Shown one piece after another: positions 53,797 to 62,001 of a DNA stretch of 64,000 nt. Within the stretch, counting starts at the first letter, position 1; the number at the start of each line of letters is the position of its first letter. The stretch comes from Chitinophagaceae bacterium. Lineage in GTDB: Bacteria; Bacteroidota; Bacteroidia; Chitinophagales; Chitinophagaceae. The DNA lies in assembly GCA_016720775.1 (NCBI GenBank), contig JADKJX010000001.1, positions 1,534,501 to 1,598,500 of the forward strand, in the 5' to 3' direction. The notes under the pieces are model-generated. The model had not been told where the DNA came from and searched no databases. It saw only the letters and a list, made by a program, of their open reading frames with translations. The translations under genes were made by a program, and so were the position numbers.

Positions 53797-55326
53797 ATGA
53801 ATATTAAATCCATCCTGGCAAAGCCATTTGCCGGGTATATATATAAGCAGATAAAAAAGGGTATGGAGACGGCCGAAGCCGATCAACAATCTATTTTCAA
53901 TCACCTCATAAAAGTTGGAACAAAGACGATCTTCGGAAAAGACCACGATTTTGCAAGCATAAGATCGCATGAAGATTTTATCAAAAAAGTTCCGCTGCGT
54001 GATTACGAAGCATTTAAACCGTACATAGAAAAAATAAAGCAGGGCGCACACAATGTTTTGTGGAAAGGGCAGCCCATCTACCTTTCAAAAACAAGCGGTA
54101 CCACCAGCGGCGTAAAGTATATTCCGATTACAAAAGACTCCATTCCCAATCACATCAACACAGCAAGGAATGCCCTGTTGTGTTACATGGCTGAAACAGG
54201 CAATACAAAATTTGCCGATGGAAAATTAATTTTCTTAAGCGGTTCCCCCGAACTGGAACGGGTTGGGGGCATACCTACCGGAAGATTGAGCGGCATTGTC
54301 AATCACCACGTACCAAAATATTTAAGATCAAATCAACTTCCATCATTCACTACGAACTGTATTGAAGAGTGGGAAGAAAAACTGGATAAGATCGTGGAAG
54401 AGACCATCAGCCAGAACATGACACTCATCAGCGGCATACCGCCATGGATGCAGATGTATTTTGACAGGCTGGTTGAAAAAAGCGGGAAGAAAGTAGGTGA
54501 GCTGTTTCCTAATTTCAGTGTGATGGTGCAGGGCGGTGTAAACTTTGAACCATACAAAGCAAAACTATTTGAAAGTATCGGGCGGCAAATTGACTGCATT
54601 GAATTGTTTCCTGCCAGTGAAGGATTTTTTGCCTTCCAGGATTCGCAGAAAGAATCAGGCTTGTTACTGAATACCAGCAGCGGGATATTTTTTGAATTTG
54701 TTCCGGCGGGAGAGATCTTTAATGAGAACCCAACCAGGCTCACATTGAAGGATGTGAAAATAGGAGAGAACTATGCCCTTATTGTGAGCAGCAATGCCGG
54801 CCTGTGGGGATACAATATCGGTGATACGGTAAAATTTGTTTCCACCGATCCATACCGGTTAGTGGTTACCGGGCGCACCAAACATTTTATCTCAGCATTT
54901 GGTGAGCATGTGATCGGCGAAGAAGTGGAAGCCGCTTTAATGAAGGCCGCCGAAGAAGAGCATCTCCAGATCACGGAGTTTACCGTGGCTCCTAAGATAT
55001 CTACCGATGCAGGCAAAAGTTACCACGAATGGTTCATTGAGTTTGAAGCTATTCCAAACAACTTATTGTCATTCGCAAAGAAAATTGATGATAACCTGCG
55101 CAGGAAGAATGTTTACTACGATGATCTGATCGGTGGTAATATTTTACAGCAATTGAAAATTTCACCAGTAAAGAAAAATGGGTTCATTGATTACATGAAG
55201 AGCATCGGTAAACTCGGTGGACAGAATAAAGTGCCCCGGCTGAGCAACGACCGTAAAATTGCGGATGAGCTTTTACAATTTGTTAATTCTTCTGAAACAG
55301 CAGGCTCACTTACCGGCGTGAAATAA
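53797..55326 (+). CDS. GH3 family acyl-adenylate-forming protein
   Basis: 509 residues. ATP-binding motifs of the family: YLSKTSGTTSGVKYIPIT, ELFPASEGFFAFQ, LIVSSNAGLWGYNIGDTV and VVTGRTKHFISAFGEHV. Plant GH3 enzymes join amino acids to jasmonate or auxin; bacterial members are widespread in Bacteroidota with unknown substrate. Cytoplasmic. Monocistronic, followed by the leader of the arginine operon. Confidence 0.9.
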   Translation: MNIKSILAKPFAGYIYKQIKKGMETAEADQQSIFNHLIKVGTKTIFGKDHDFASIRSHEDFIKKVPLRDYEAFKPYIEKIKQGAHNVLWKGQPIYLSKTSGTTSGVKYIPITKDSIPNHINTARNALLCYMAETGNTKFADGKLIFLSGSPELERVGGIPTGRLSGIVNHHVPKYLRSNQLPSFTTNCIEEWEEKLDKIVEETISQNMTLISGIPPWMQMYFDRLVEKSGKKVGELFPNFSVMVQGGVNFEPYKAKLFESIGRQIDCIELFPASEGFFAFQDSQKESGLLLNTSSGIFFEFVPAGEIFNENPTRLTLKDVKIGENYALIVSSNAGLWGYNIGDTVKFVSTDPYRLVVTGRTKHFISAFGEHVIGEEVEAALMKAAEEEHLQITEFTVAPKISTDAGKSYHEWFIEFEAIPNNLLSFAKKIDDNLRRKNVYYDDLIGGNILQQLKISPVKKNGFIDYMKSIGKLGGQNKVPRLSNDRKIADELLQFVNSSETAGSLTGVK

Positions 55327-55354
55327 TTTTTAGCCGTTTTTTTTCAAAATAACA

Positions 55355-55362
55355 TACTTTTG
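55355..55362 (+). promoter_or_regulatory. Candidate promoter (-7 box TACTTTTG) of the arginine operon
   Basis: Exact TAnnTTTG match 28 bases after the GH3 stop. It predicts a start near 55369 and a long leader of about 145 to 210 bases before the first arginine gene. The -33 element is weak (T-rich). Confidence 0.5.
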
Positions 55363-55368
55363 TGGCGC

Positions 55369-55513
55369 AAATAATTAATAACGCAAGTGAACCCGGTTCA
55401 AGTACATATTCCCACAACTGAATGGTCGCCTACTGCAGGCAGCATATCCCGGTTCATTTTGCGATACCGACGTGGATGCTGATAGGACGAGCAGTTAAAA
55501 GCTGCCCCTGTCA
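55369..55513 (+). promoter_or_regulatory. Leader of the arginine operon with possible uORF
   Basis: A short frame from ATG 55422 (MVAYCRQHIPVHFAIPTW then MLIGRAVKSCPCQ) ends with TGA at 55515-55517, overlapping the GTG start of the first arginine gene as GTGA. Complementary stretches GCAAGTGAACC (55383 on) and GGTTCATTTTGC (55453 on) can pair, and GCAG/CTGC form smaller hairpins. It may be an attenuator or structured leader. The peptide is not arginine-rich, so a classical arginine attenuator is not supported. Confidence 0.35.
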
Positions 55514-56275
55514 GTGAAAAAATCCCCAAAACATTTCCTACATAACTTTACAATCACCGCTTTCAATTTTACCAAATTGGAAAACAGCAACATTATCATC
55601 AGGGTTGCTATACCCGCCGATAAAAAATATGCGCCCATCATCACCGATGAGATGGCGTCTTCTGCAAAAGCACGTGGTACCGGTATTGCCAAACGCAGTC
55701 CTGGCTACATCGAACAGAAGATGGAAGAAGGAAAGGCCGTTATTGCTTTAACTGCTTCCGGTGACTGGGTTGGCTTTTGTTACATCGAAGCCTGGGAACA
55801 CAACAAGTTTGTAGCCAACAGCGGCCTCATTGTTTCACCCGAATTCCGCAAGACGGGTGTTGCCAAGTCCATCAAGAAAAGAATTTTCGAACTGAGCCGG
55901 GAAAAATATCCCGATGCAAAGATCTTTGGATTGACAACCGGGCTTGCAGTAATGAAGATAAATTCTGACCTCGGCTACGAACCGGTTACATATTCTGAAC
56001 TCACCAATGACGAACAGTTCTGGGCTGGCTGCAAAAGCTGTGTAAATTATGATATACTGATGAGCAAGGATCGGAAGAACTGTATGTGCACGGCCATGCT
56101 CTTCGATCCTGCTGATCATTACGAACCGGAGGAGACCAAGGAAGAATTTAAAAAGCATTCGAAACTATACGAACGTTTCATGCGCCTGAAACAAAGCAGG
56201 CTGATCCGGATCCTGCAAAAGAAACAGGGCGATGGGGTAAAACGGTCATTGCTCAGCCATTTTTTTAATTTTTAA
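55514..56275 (+). CDS. GNAT N-acetyltransferase, probable N-acetylglutamate (or succinylglutamate) synthase
   Basis: 253 residues if started at GTG 55514; homologous sequence seems to begin at TTG 55577 (ENSNIIIRVAIPADK). No in-frame ATG precedes DEMASSAKARGTGI. GNAT core: AVIALTASGDWVGFCYIEAW, SGLIVSPEFRKTGVAKSIKK (acetyl-CoA loop), IFGLTTGLAVMKINSDLGYE. A Cys-rich segment (CKSCVNYDIL, KNCMCTAM) follows, as in the arginine-operon GNATs of Bacteroidota. First step of arginine synthesis. First gene of the operon, 11 bases before argG. Start choice is uncertain. Confidence 0.85.
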   Translation: MKKSPKHFLHNFTITAFNFTKLENSNIIIRVAIPADKKYAPIITDEMASSAKARGTGIAKRSPGYIEQKMEEGKAVIALTASGDWVGFCYIEAWEHNKFVANSGLIVSPEFRKTGVAKSIKKRIFELSREKYPDAKIFGLTTGLAVMKINSDLGYEPVTYSELTNDEQFWAGCKSCVNYDILMSKDRKNCMCTAMLFDPADHYEPEETKEEFKKHSKLYERFMRLKQSRLIRILQKKQGDGVKRSLLSHFFNF

Positions 56276-56286
56276 AATCACTATAG

Positions 56287-57534
56287 ATGAGTGCAGATAA
56301 GATAATGACTTCTGACGGCCCCCCTTTAGGGGATGGGGGCAAAGTTGTATTGGGTTTTAGTGGCGGATTAGATACGTCGTATTGTGTAAAATACCTCACC
56401 GAAGAAAAAGGATATGAAGTGCACTCTGTGATCGTGAACACAGGCGGCTTTACAGAAGCCGAGTTGAAAAAAGCAGAAGCACATGCATACAAACTGGGCG
56501 TTAAAACACATACCACGGTTAACGCTGTTAAAAGTTATTACGATAAGATCATTAAGTTTCTGGTGTTTGGAAATGTGCTGAAGAATAATACCTACCCGCT
56601 GAGCGTGAGTGCCGAACGTTTAAGCCAGGCATTATCAATTGCTGAGCACGTGCAGCACTTGCAGGCCGATATTGTTGCGCATGGCAGCACCGGCGCCGGT
56701 AACGACCAGGTGAGGTTTGATATGATCTTTAATATCATGATCCCCGGTGTGGAGATCTGTACACCGATAAGAGATCTGAAGCTAAGCAGGGAAGATGAGA
56801 TCGCTTATTTGAAAAGCAAAGGAGTGGAAATGAATTTTGAGAAGTCGATGTACTCTATTAATAAAGGCCTGTGGGGAACCAGTGTTGGCGGAAAAGAAAC
56901 ACTGAACAGCAATGGCATGTTACCCGAAGAAGCATGGCCCACGCAATTAACTAAAAAAGGAAACGAGAGCCTGGAGTTAGGATTTATTAAAGGAGAATTA
57001 TATAAAGTGAATGGCAAAACCTTTACGCATCCTGCTGAAGCAATTGAAGAACTGCAGAAAATTGCCGGGCCGTATGCAATTGGAAGAGACATTCATGTGG
57101 GCGATACCATCATTGGCATTAAAGGAAGGGTTGGCTTTGAAGCGGCGGCTCCCATGATCATTTTAAAAGCCCACCATGCATTGGAAAAACATGTGCTCAC
57201 CAAATGGCAACTGAATTGGAAAGACCAGTTGGCATTATTCTATGGCAACTGGCTTCACGAAGGACAGATACTTGACCCGGTGATGAGAGACATCGAAGCA
57301 TTCTTTGAAAACTCCCAGCAAAATGTGACCGGTAAAGTATTTGTGGAATTAATGCCCTACCGGTTCCAGGTTACTGGTATCGAATCTGAATACGACCTGA
57401 TGAGCAATAGGTTTGGTAAATATGGTGAAATGAACAATGGCTGGACAGGACAGGATGTAAGAGGATTCTCAAAAATATTCGGCAATCAAACCATGATCTA
57501 TCACGCTGTTAAACAAACTGCAGATGGCAAATAA
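56287..57534 (+). CDS. argG: Argininosuccinate synthase
   Basis: 415 residues. P-loop SGGLDTS (25-31), YEVHSVIVNTGG, HGSTGAGNDQVRFD, GIKGRVGFEAAAPMI. Makes argininosuccinate from citrulline and aspartate. The first 18 residues (MSADKIMTSDGPPLGDGG) include translation of the G-rich repeat at 56318-56340, directly in front of KVVLGFSGG where the enzyme normally begins. Overlaps argC by 11 bases. Confidence 0.96.
   Translation: MSADKIMTSDGPPLGDGGKVVLGFSGGLDTSYCVKYLTEEKGYEVHSVIVNTGGFTEAELKKAEAHAYKLGVKTHTTVNAVKSYYDKIIKFLVFGNVLKNNTYPLSVSAERLSQALSIAEHVQHLQADIVAHGSTGAGNDQVRFDMIFNIMIPGVEICTPIRDLKLSREDEIAYLKSKGVEMNFEKSMYSINKGLWGTSVGGKETLNSNGMLPEEAWPTQLTKKGNESLELGFIKGELYKVNGKTFTHPAEAIEELQKIAGPYAIGRDIHVGDTIIGIKGRVGFEAAAPMIILKAHHALEKHVLTKWQLNWKDQLALFYGNWLHEGQILDPVMRDIEAFFENSQQNVTGKVFVELMPYRFQVTGIESEYDLMSNRFGKYGEMNNGWTGQDVRGFSKIFGNQTMIYHAVKQTADGK
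56318..56340. repeat. CCCCCCTTTAGGGGATGGGG repeat in the 5' end of argG
   Basis: GCCCCCCTTTAGGGGATGGG plus GGC. Translated as DGPPLGDGG. The last bases (GGGGATGGGGGCAAA) are identical to the argB copy at 61205-61221. Confidence 0.9.
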
Positions 57535-58501
57535 AATAAAGATCGGAATAATAGGCGGAGCAGGGTACACCGGTGGTGAGTTGATACGGATATTATTAAA
57601 CCACCCGGCTGCTGAGATCATTTTCGTTCGCAGTAAAAGCAACGCTGGCAATTATCTTCATTCTGTTCACCAGGACCTGCTGGGAGAAACGGATATGAAA
57701 TTTTCGCAGGAAATGAATAGTGATATTGATTTATTGTTCCTCTGTGTGGGCCATGGTGAAGCCAAAACCTTCCTGGAAAAAAATACCATTGATGATAAAA
57801 TAAAGATCATCGACCTGAGCCAGGATTTCAGGCTCGGCGAAGCTGTTCACAACAGGAAATTTGTTTACGGTCTGCCTGAACTGAATAAAGAAAAAATAAG
57901 AGCTGCAACCAATATTGCTAATCCCGGATGTTTTGCCACGGCTATCCAGTTGGGTTTATTGCCCTTGGCAAAGGCAGGGCTATTGGGAGATGTTTATACA
58001 ACCGGTATTACCGGCTCCACTGGCGCTGGCCAGGGATTGAACGCTACTTCTCATTTCAGCTGGCGGGCAAATAATATCCAGGCCTATAAAACATTAACAC
58101 ACCAGCACCTTGCAGAGATCGGGCAGTCTTTATTACAATTGAATCCTTCAGGAGATGTGGATTTAAGTTTTATTCCCTGGCGGGGAGATTTTACCCGGGG
58201 CATTTTTATCAGCTCACAAATTAAATGCGAATTAAGCACAGAAGAGCTGACCGGGATATACAATACTTATTATGCTGATCAGCCTTTTGTATCGCTGAGT
58301 AAAGAACCCATATTCTTAAAACAGGCTGTGAATACCAATAAATGTTTTATCCAGTTGGAGAAGGTTGGCAGTAAACTGGTAGTACATTCAGCCATTGATA
58401 ATTTATTAAAAGGAGCAAGCGGACAGGCAGTACAGAATATGAATTTGATGTTTGGGCTGGATGAGACGATGGGGTTAAAATTAAAAGCCTCTGCTTTTTA
58501 A
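57524..58501 (+). CDS. argC: N-acetyl-gamma-glutamyl-phosphate reductase
   Basis: 325 residues. NADP loop IGIIGGAGYTGGEL, catalytic Cys136 in NPGCFATAIQLGLLPL, and HFSWRANNIQAYKTLTHQH. Reduces the acyl-phosphate made by ArgB to the semialdehyde used by ArgD. Start overlaps the argG end by 11 bases, suggesting coupling. Confidence 0.95.
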   Translation: MANKIKIGIIGGAGYTGGELIRILLNHPAAEIIFVRSKSNAGNYLHSVHQDLLGETDMKFSQEMNSDIDLLFLCVGHGEAKTFLEKNTIDDKIKIIDLSQDFRLGEAVHNRKFVYGLPELNKEKIRAATNIANPGCFATAIQLGLLPLAKAGLLGDVYTTGITGSTGAGQGLNATSHFSWRANNIQAYKTLTHQHLAEIGQSLLQLNPSGDVDLSFIPWRGDFTRGIFISSQIKCELSTEELTGIYNTYYADQPFVSLSKEPIFLKQAVNTNKCFIQLEKVGSKLVVHSAIDNLLKGASGQAVQNMNLMFGLDETMGLKLKASAF

Positions 58502-58531
58502 ATTAGTGTAATTAGTAAAAATTAGTGTAAC
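58501..58531. repeat. ATTAGTGTAA short direct repeats
   Basis: Two copies of ATTAGTGTAA separated by TTAGTAAAA between argC and argD; the first abuts the argC stop. Confidence 0.7.
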
Positions 58532-58535
58532 CGAA

Positions 58536-59666
58536 ATGAAACTATTCGACGTATATCCACTTAATGACATCACCATCGTTAAAGGACAAGGTTCTTACGT
58601 GTGGGATGATAAGGGCGATAAATATTTAGACCTCTACGGTGGCCATGCGGTGATCTCCATCGGGCATACACATCCGCATTATGTAAAACGGATAGAAGAC
58701 CAGCTGCATAAGGTTGGGTTTTATTCCAACTCCATAAAAATTCCTTTACAGGTTGAACTCGCAGAAAAACTGGGAAAAATTTCCGGCAAGGAAGACTACC
58801 AGCTTTTCTTATGCAATTCCGGTGCAGAAGCCAATGAGAACGCATTAAAGCTGGCTTCATTTTATAATGGAAGAAAAAAAGTGATCGCTTTTAAAAAAGC
58901 ATTTCACGGTAGAACATCACTGGCAGTAGCGGCAACAGATAACCCTAATATTGTTGCACCCGTAAATGAGACGGATAATATAATCTTCCTTCCTTTTAAT
59001 GATGAAGCAGCGCTTGAAAATGCCTTTAAGCAAAACGGCATTTCATCATTGATCATCGAAGGCATACAGGGTGTGGGGGGAATTAATGTGGCATCTGAAG
59101 CTTTCCTGCAAAAAATAAGAAGCCTATGTGATCAATACAATGCAGTCTTTATTGCAGACAGCGTTCAATGTGGCTATGGCCGTAGTGGGAAATTCTATTC
59201 GCATGATTTCGCCGGGGTGAACGCAGACATATATACCATGGCGAAGGGAATGGGTAATGGGTTTCCAATTGGAGCCATTTCTATTTCACCAAAAATTCAA
59301 CCCAAACATTTCATGCTGGGTACAACCTTTGGGGGAAATCACCTGGCTTGCGCCGCTGCCATGGCAGTGCTGGAAGTGATGGAGGAGGAGGATCTTATGA
59401 ATAATGCAAAAGCTGTTGGCGATTACCTGGTAACAGAATTAAAAAAACTTCCAAAGATAAAAGAAGTAAGAGGCCGGGGATTGATGATCGGAATTGAATT
59501 GCCGGAAGAATTAAATATGGTAAAGAAGAACCTGTTATTTAAACACAAGATCTTTACCGGTGAGGCAAAGCCAAATGTGATACGCCTGTTACCGGCATTG
59601 AATATAACCCAAACAGAAGCGGATATTTTTTTACAGGCAATTAAAGCAGAGTTAAACCTGGTCTGA
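58536..59666 (+). CDS. argD: Acetylornithine aminotransferase
   Basis: 376 residues. Class III PLP aminotransferase: LCNSGAEANENALKLA, FHGRTSLAVAATD, FIADSVQCGYGRSGKF, PLP-Lys237 in TMAKGMGNGFPIGA, GTTFGGNHLACAAAMAV. Makes N-acetyl- (or succinyl-) ornithine. Its stop codon lies inside the GGTCTGACG repeat at 59654-59687. Confidence 0.95.
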   Translation: MKLFDVYPLNDITIVKGQGSYVWDDKGDKYLDLYGGHAVISIGHTHPHYVKRIEDQLHKVGFYSNSIKIPLQVELAEKLGKISGKEDYQLFLCNSGAEANENALKLASFYNGRKKVIAFKKAFHGRTSLAVAATDNPNIVAPVNETDNIIFLPFNDEAALENAFKQNGISSLIIEGIQGVGGINVASEAFLQKIRSLCDQYNAVFIADSVQCGYGRSGKFYSHDFAGVNADIYTMAKGMGNGFPIGAISISPKIQPKHFMLGTTFGGNHLACAAAMAVLEVMEEEDLMNNAKAVGDYLVTELKKLPKIKEVRGRGLMIGIELPEELNMVKKNLLFKHKIFTGEAKPNVIRLLPALNITQTEADIFLQAIKAELNLV

Positions 59667-59721
59667 CGTCGCCGTCTGACCAATGATAAACCTGGTCTGA
59701 CGTCCTCGTCTGACCAATGAT
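59654..59721. repeat. 34-bp direct duplication (GGTCTGACGT element)
   Basis: Units at 59654-59687 and 59688-59721 each read AAACCTGGTCTGACGTC then (GC/CT)CGTCTGACCAATGAT. They span the argD stop to the argF' start. GGTCTGACG and CGTCTGACC give a quasi-symmetric core. Confidence 0.92.
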
Positions 59722-59726
59722 ATAAA

Positions 59727-60719
59727 ATGAAAATGCGAAACTTTATTTCAGTACATGATGTTGATGATGTGAACGCCCTGGTTGAAAAAGCCCTGATGTA
59801 TAAGGACAATCCTTTTATCCATAAAAATCTTGGAGCAAATAAACGCATCGGGTTGCTGTTTCTGAATCCCAGCCTGCGTACCCGTTTAAGTACAAGGATC
59901 GCTGCAAACAACCTGGGCATGGAAGCCGTGGTTTTTAATATTGACAAAGAAGGCTGGGCCATTGAATTTGAAGAAGGCGCTGTTATGAACGGCACTACCG
60001 TTGAGCACATTAAAGATGCAGCCCCAACACTCGGGCTGTATTTTGATATTCTTTGTATCCGCAGCTTTCCTTCTTTGAAGAACCGGGAAGAAGATTATGC
60101 AGAAACGGTCATTAACCAGTTCATCAAATACGCCGGCGTGCCCATTGTTAGTTTGGAAAGTGCCACGTTGCATCCGCTGCAGAGTTTTACGGATCTGATT
60201 ACTATTAAGGAAACATTTGCAGGAAAGACGAAACCAAAAGTTGTTCTAACCTGGGCGCCGCATGTTAAGCCGCTGCCGCAATGTGTTGCCAATTCATTTG
60301 CCCAATGGATCAATGCATGGGGAGCGGCGGACTTCGTTATTACACACCCGGAAGGTTATGAACTGGACGAAAAATTTACAACTGGTGCAACCATCATTAC
60401 CAACCAGGATGAAGCATTGAAAGATGCCGACTATATATATGTAAAGAACTGGAGCAGCTACAGAGACTATGGAAAAATTCTTAGCAGTGACACGAACTGG
60501 ATGCTGACGAATGAAAAATTAAAACTGGCTAATAACGCAAAGGTCATGCATTGCCTGCCTGTACGCCGGAATGTTGAACTGAGTGATGAGATACTTGATG
60601 GTGCAAACAGCCTGGTGACAAGACAGGCAGGTAACCGGGTATGGGCGGCACAGGCTGTGTTGAGCGAAATAATAGCCCCCATCCCCCTGAAGGGGAGTTA
60701 TTCTAGGCGTATAAAATAA
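59727..60719 (+). CDS. argF': N-acetylornithine / N-succinylornithine carbamoyltransferase
   Basis: 330 residues. Carbamoyl-phosphate motif SLRTR (49-53) in FLNPSLRTRLSTRIAANNLG, and VMHCLPVRRNVELSDEILDG. The KEGWAIEFEEGAVMNGTTVEH segment (as EGWAIEFEEGAVMNG) marks the acetyl/succinyl-ornithine branch rather than plain ornithine carbamoyltransferases. Which acyl group is used cannot be told with certainty. The last 13 residues (PIPLKGSYSRRIK) are coded by an inverted copy of the G-rich repeat. Confidence 0.92.
   Translation: MKMRNFISVHDVDDVNALVEKALMYKDNPFIHKNLGANKRIGLLFLNPSLRTRLSTRIAANNLGMEAVVFNIDKEGWAIEFEEGAVMNGTTVEHIKDAAPTLGLYFDILCIRSFPSLKNREEDYAETVINQFIKYAGVPIVSLESATLHPLQSFTDLITIKETFAGKTKPKVVLTWAPHVKPLPQCVANSFAQWINAWGAADFVITHPEGYELDEKFTTGATIITNQDEALKDADYIYVKNWSSYRDYGKILSSDTNWMLTNEKLKLANNAKVMHCLPVRRNVELSDEILDGANSLVTRQAGNRVWAAQAVLSEIIAPIPLKGSYSRRIK
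60675..60696. repeat. GCCCCCATCCCCCTGAAGGG repeat at the end of argF'
   Basis: Inverted copy of the G-rich family with respect to 60776 and 61197. Translated as the last residues of the carbamoyltransferase. With 61197 it brackets the DUF559 frame. Confidence 0.9.
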
Positions 60720-60738
60720 TTCTAAAACTCAATGATTA

Positions 60739-62001
60739 ATGAGTCAGGATATTAAAAATGAAAATTCAAATAGCACCCCTTCAGAGTATGGGGGCAGGCA
60801 TAATATGCACTATGGGGCAAACCCAAAGCTGTTTGAACTGGCTGAAGAATTGAGGGCAAGAATGACACAAGCGGAAGAAATACTTTGGAATATTATTAAA
60901 ATAAATGAGTGGCATCTGAAATTCAGGAGGCAGCATCCCATTGCGAATTACATCGCTGACTTTTATTGTCATAATGTAAAATTAGTAATTGAGCTGGATG
61001 GCAGATATCATGAAAATAAAGAAGTAAAGATTTATGATGAGACAAGAGAAAATGATTTAAAAGAATACGGTATTGCAGTTTTAAGATTTAAAAACGAGGA
61101 GATTTTACACAATATAGAAGAAGTGTTAGCCAGAATAGGAGATACCATCTCTTCAATAAAAAAAGCGGAGGAAGAAAGTGCAGGGAGTTTGAATAACTCC
61201 CCTTCAGGGGATGGGGGCAAATTATTTATAATAAAGATCGGTGGAAATGTAATTGATGACGATTCTTCATTGCGGTCGTTCTTAAAGAACTTTGCTGCGA
61301 TCGATGGTAAAAAGATATTGGTTCATGGAGGAGGAAAGATCGCCACAGCAATCGGTAAACAGTTAGGCATTGAACCCAATTATGTGAATGGCCGACGGAT
61401 CACCGATGAAGCAACCATCAACCTGGTGACCATGGTATATGGCGGGTTGCTTAATAAAAAGATCGTTGCACAACTGCAGTCACTTAATTGCAATGCGATC
61501 GGGTTGACCGGTGCTGATGCCAATATCATTCCTGCAACAAAAAGGCCGGTAAAGGAAATTGATTACGGTTTCGTGGGGGATATTGCCAATGAAAAATTAG
61601 AAATTAAAAATTTAGAATTATTCCTGAGCAATGACCTTACTCCGGTAATTGCACCACTAACGCATGATCAGAACGGACAGATATTAAATACGAATGCTGA
61701 TACCATTGCTTCCGCTTTGGCTGTTGCGCTGTCTGAGTTGTACGATGTACGGCTGATCTATTGTTTTGAAAAGAAAGGTGTGCTTGAGAATATAGAAGAC
61801 GAAACATCGGTAATAAATCTGATCAATAAAGAGAAATACCGGCAATTACTGGCCGATAGTAAGCTTGCCGACGGTATCTTACCAAAGATCGATAATGCTT
61901 TTGCAGCAATAGATTCCGGCGTGAAAGAAGTATTGATCGGCGACGCAAATGACCTGTTGCTGAATATTACAGACAATGTAAAAGGAACCTTATTCAGGTA
62001 A
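60739..62001 (+). CDS. argB: DUF559 (Vsr-like nuclease) domain fused to acetylglutamate kinase ArgB
   Basis: 420 residues. Residues 22-135 are a complete DUF559 domain: FELAEELRARMTQAEEILWN, FRRQHPIANYIADFYCHN, VKLVIELDGRYHE (Asp74, Glu85 and Asp87 like the acidic site of Vsr-type folds) and IAVLRFKNEEILHNIEEVLA. Residues 152-160 (NNSPSGDGG) come from the G-rich repeat. ArgB follows at 161: KLFIIKIGGNVIDD, ILVHGGGKIATAIGKQLG, VNGRRITDEATINLV, LADGILPKIDNAF. ArgB phosphorylates N-acetyl- (or succinyl-) glutamate. No ATG lies between repeat and ArgB core; a TTG at 61189 is the only near candidate start. Overlaps argE as TAATG. Confidence 0.92.
   Translation: MSQDIKNENSNSTPSEYGGRHNMHYGANPKLFELAEELRARMTQAEEILWNIIKINEWHLKFRRQHPIANYIADFYCHNVKLVIELDGRYHENKEVKIYDETRENDLKEYGIAVLRFKNEEILHNIEEVLARIGDTISSIKKAEEESAGSLNNSPSGDGGKLFIIKIGGNVIDDDSSLRSFLKNFAAIDGKKILVHGGGKIATAIGKQLGIEPNYVNGRRITDEATINLVTMVYGGLLNKKIVAQLQSLNCNAIGLTGADANIIPATKRPVKEIDYGFVGDIANEKLEIKNLELFLSNDLTPVIAPLTHDQNGQILNTNADTIASALAVALSELYDVRLIYCFEKKGVLENIEDETSVINLINKEKYRQLLADSKLADGILPKIDNAFAAIDSGVKEVLIGDANDLLLNITDNVKGTLFR
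60776..60795. repeat. CCCCTTCAGAGTATGGGGGC repeat in the DUF559 5' end
   Basis: Slightly diverged copy of the G-rich family, translated as TPSEYGG ahead of the DUF559 domain. Confidence 0.85.
61197..61218. repeat. CTCCCCTTCAGGGGATGGGG repeat at the DUF559-ArgB junction
   Basis: Best match of the G-rich family in the window. Translated as SPSGDGG and followed at once by the ArgB core. Confidence 0.92.

Noticed and set aside
55369..55513. Known riboswitch in the arginine leader
   Set aside because: I could not match it to any riboswitch consensus I know; kept only as a structured-leader candidate.
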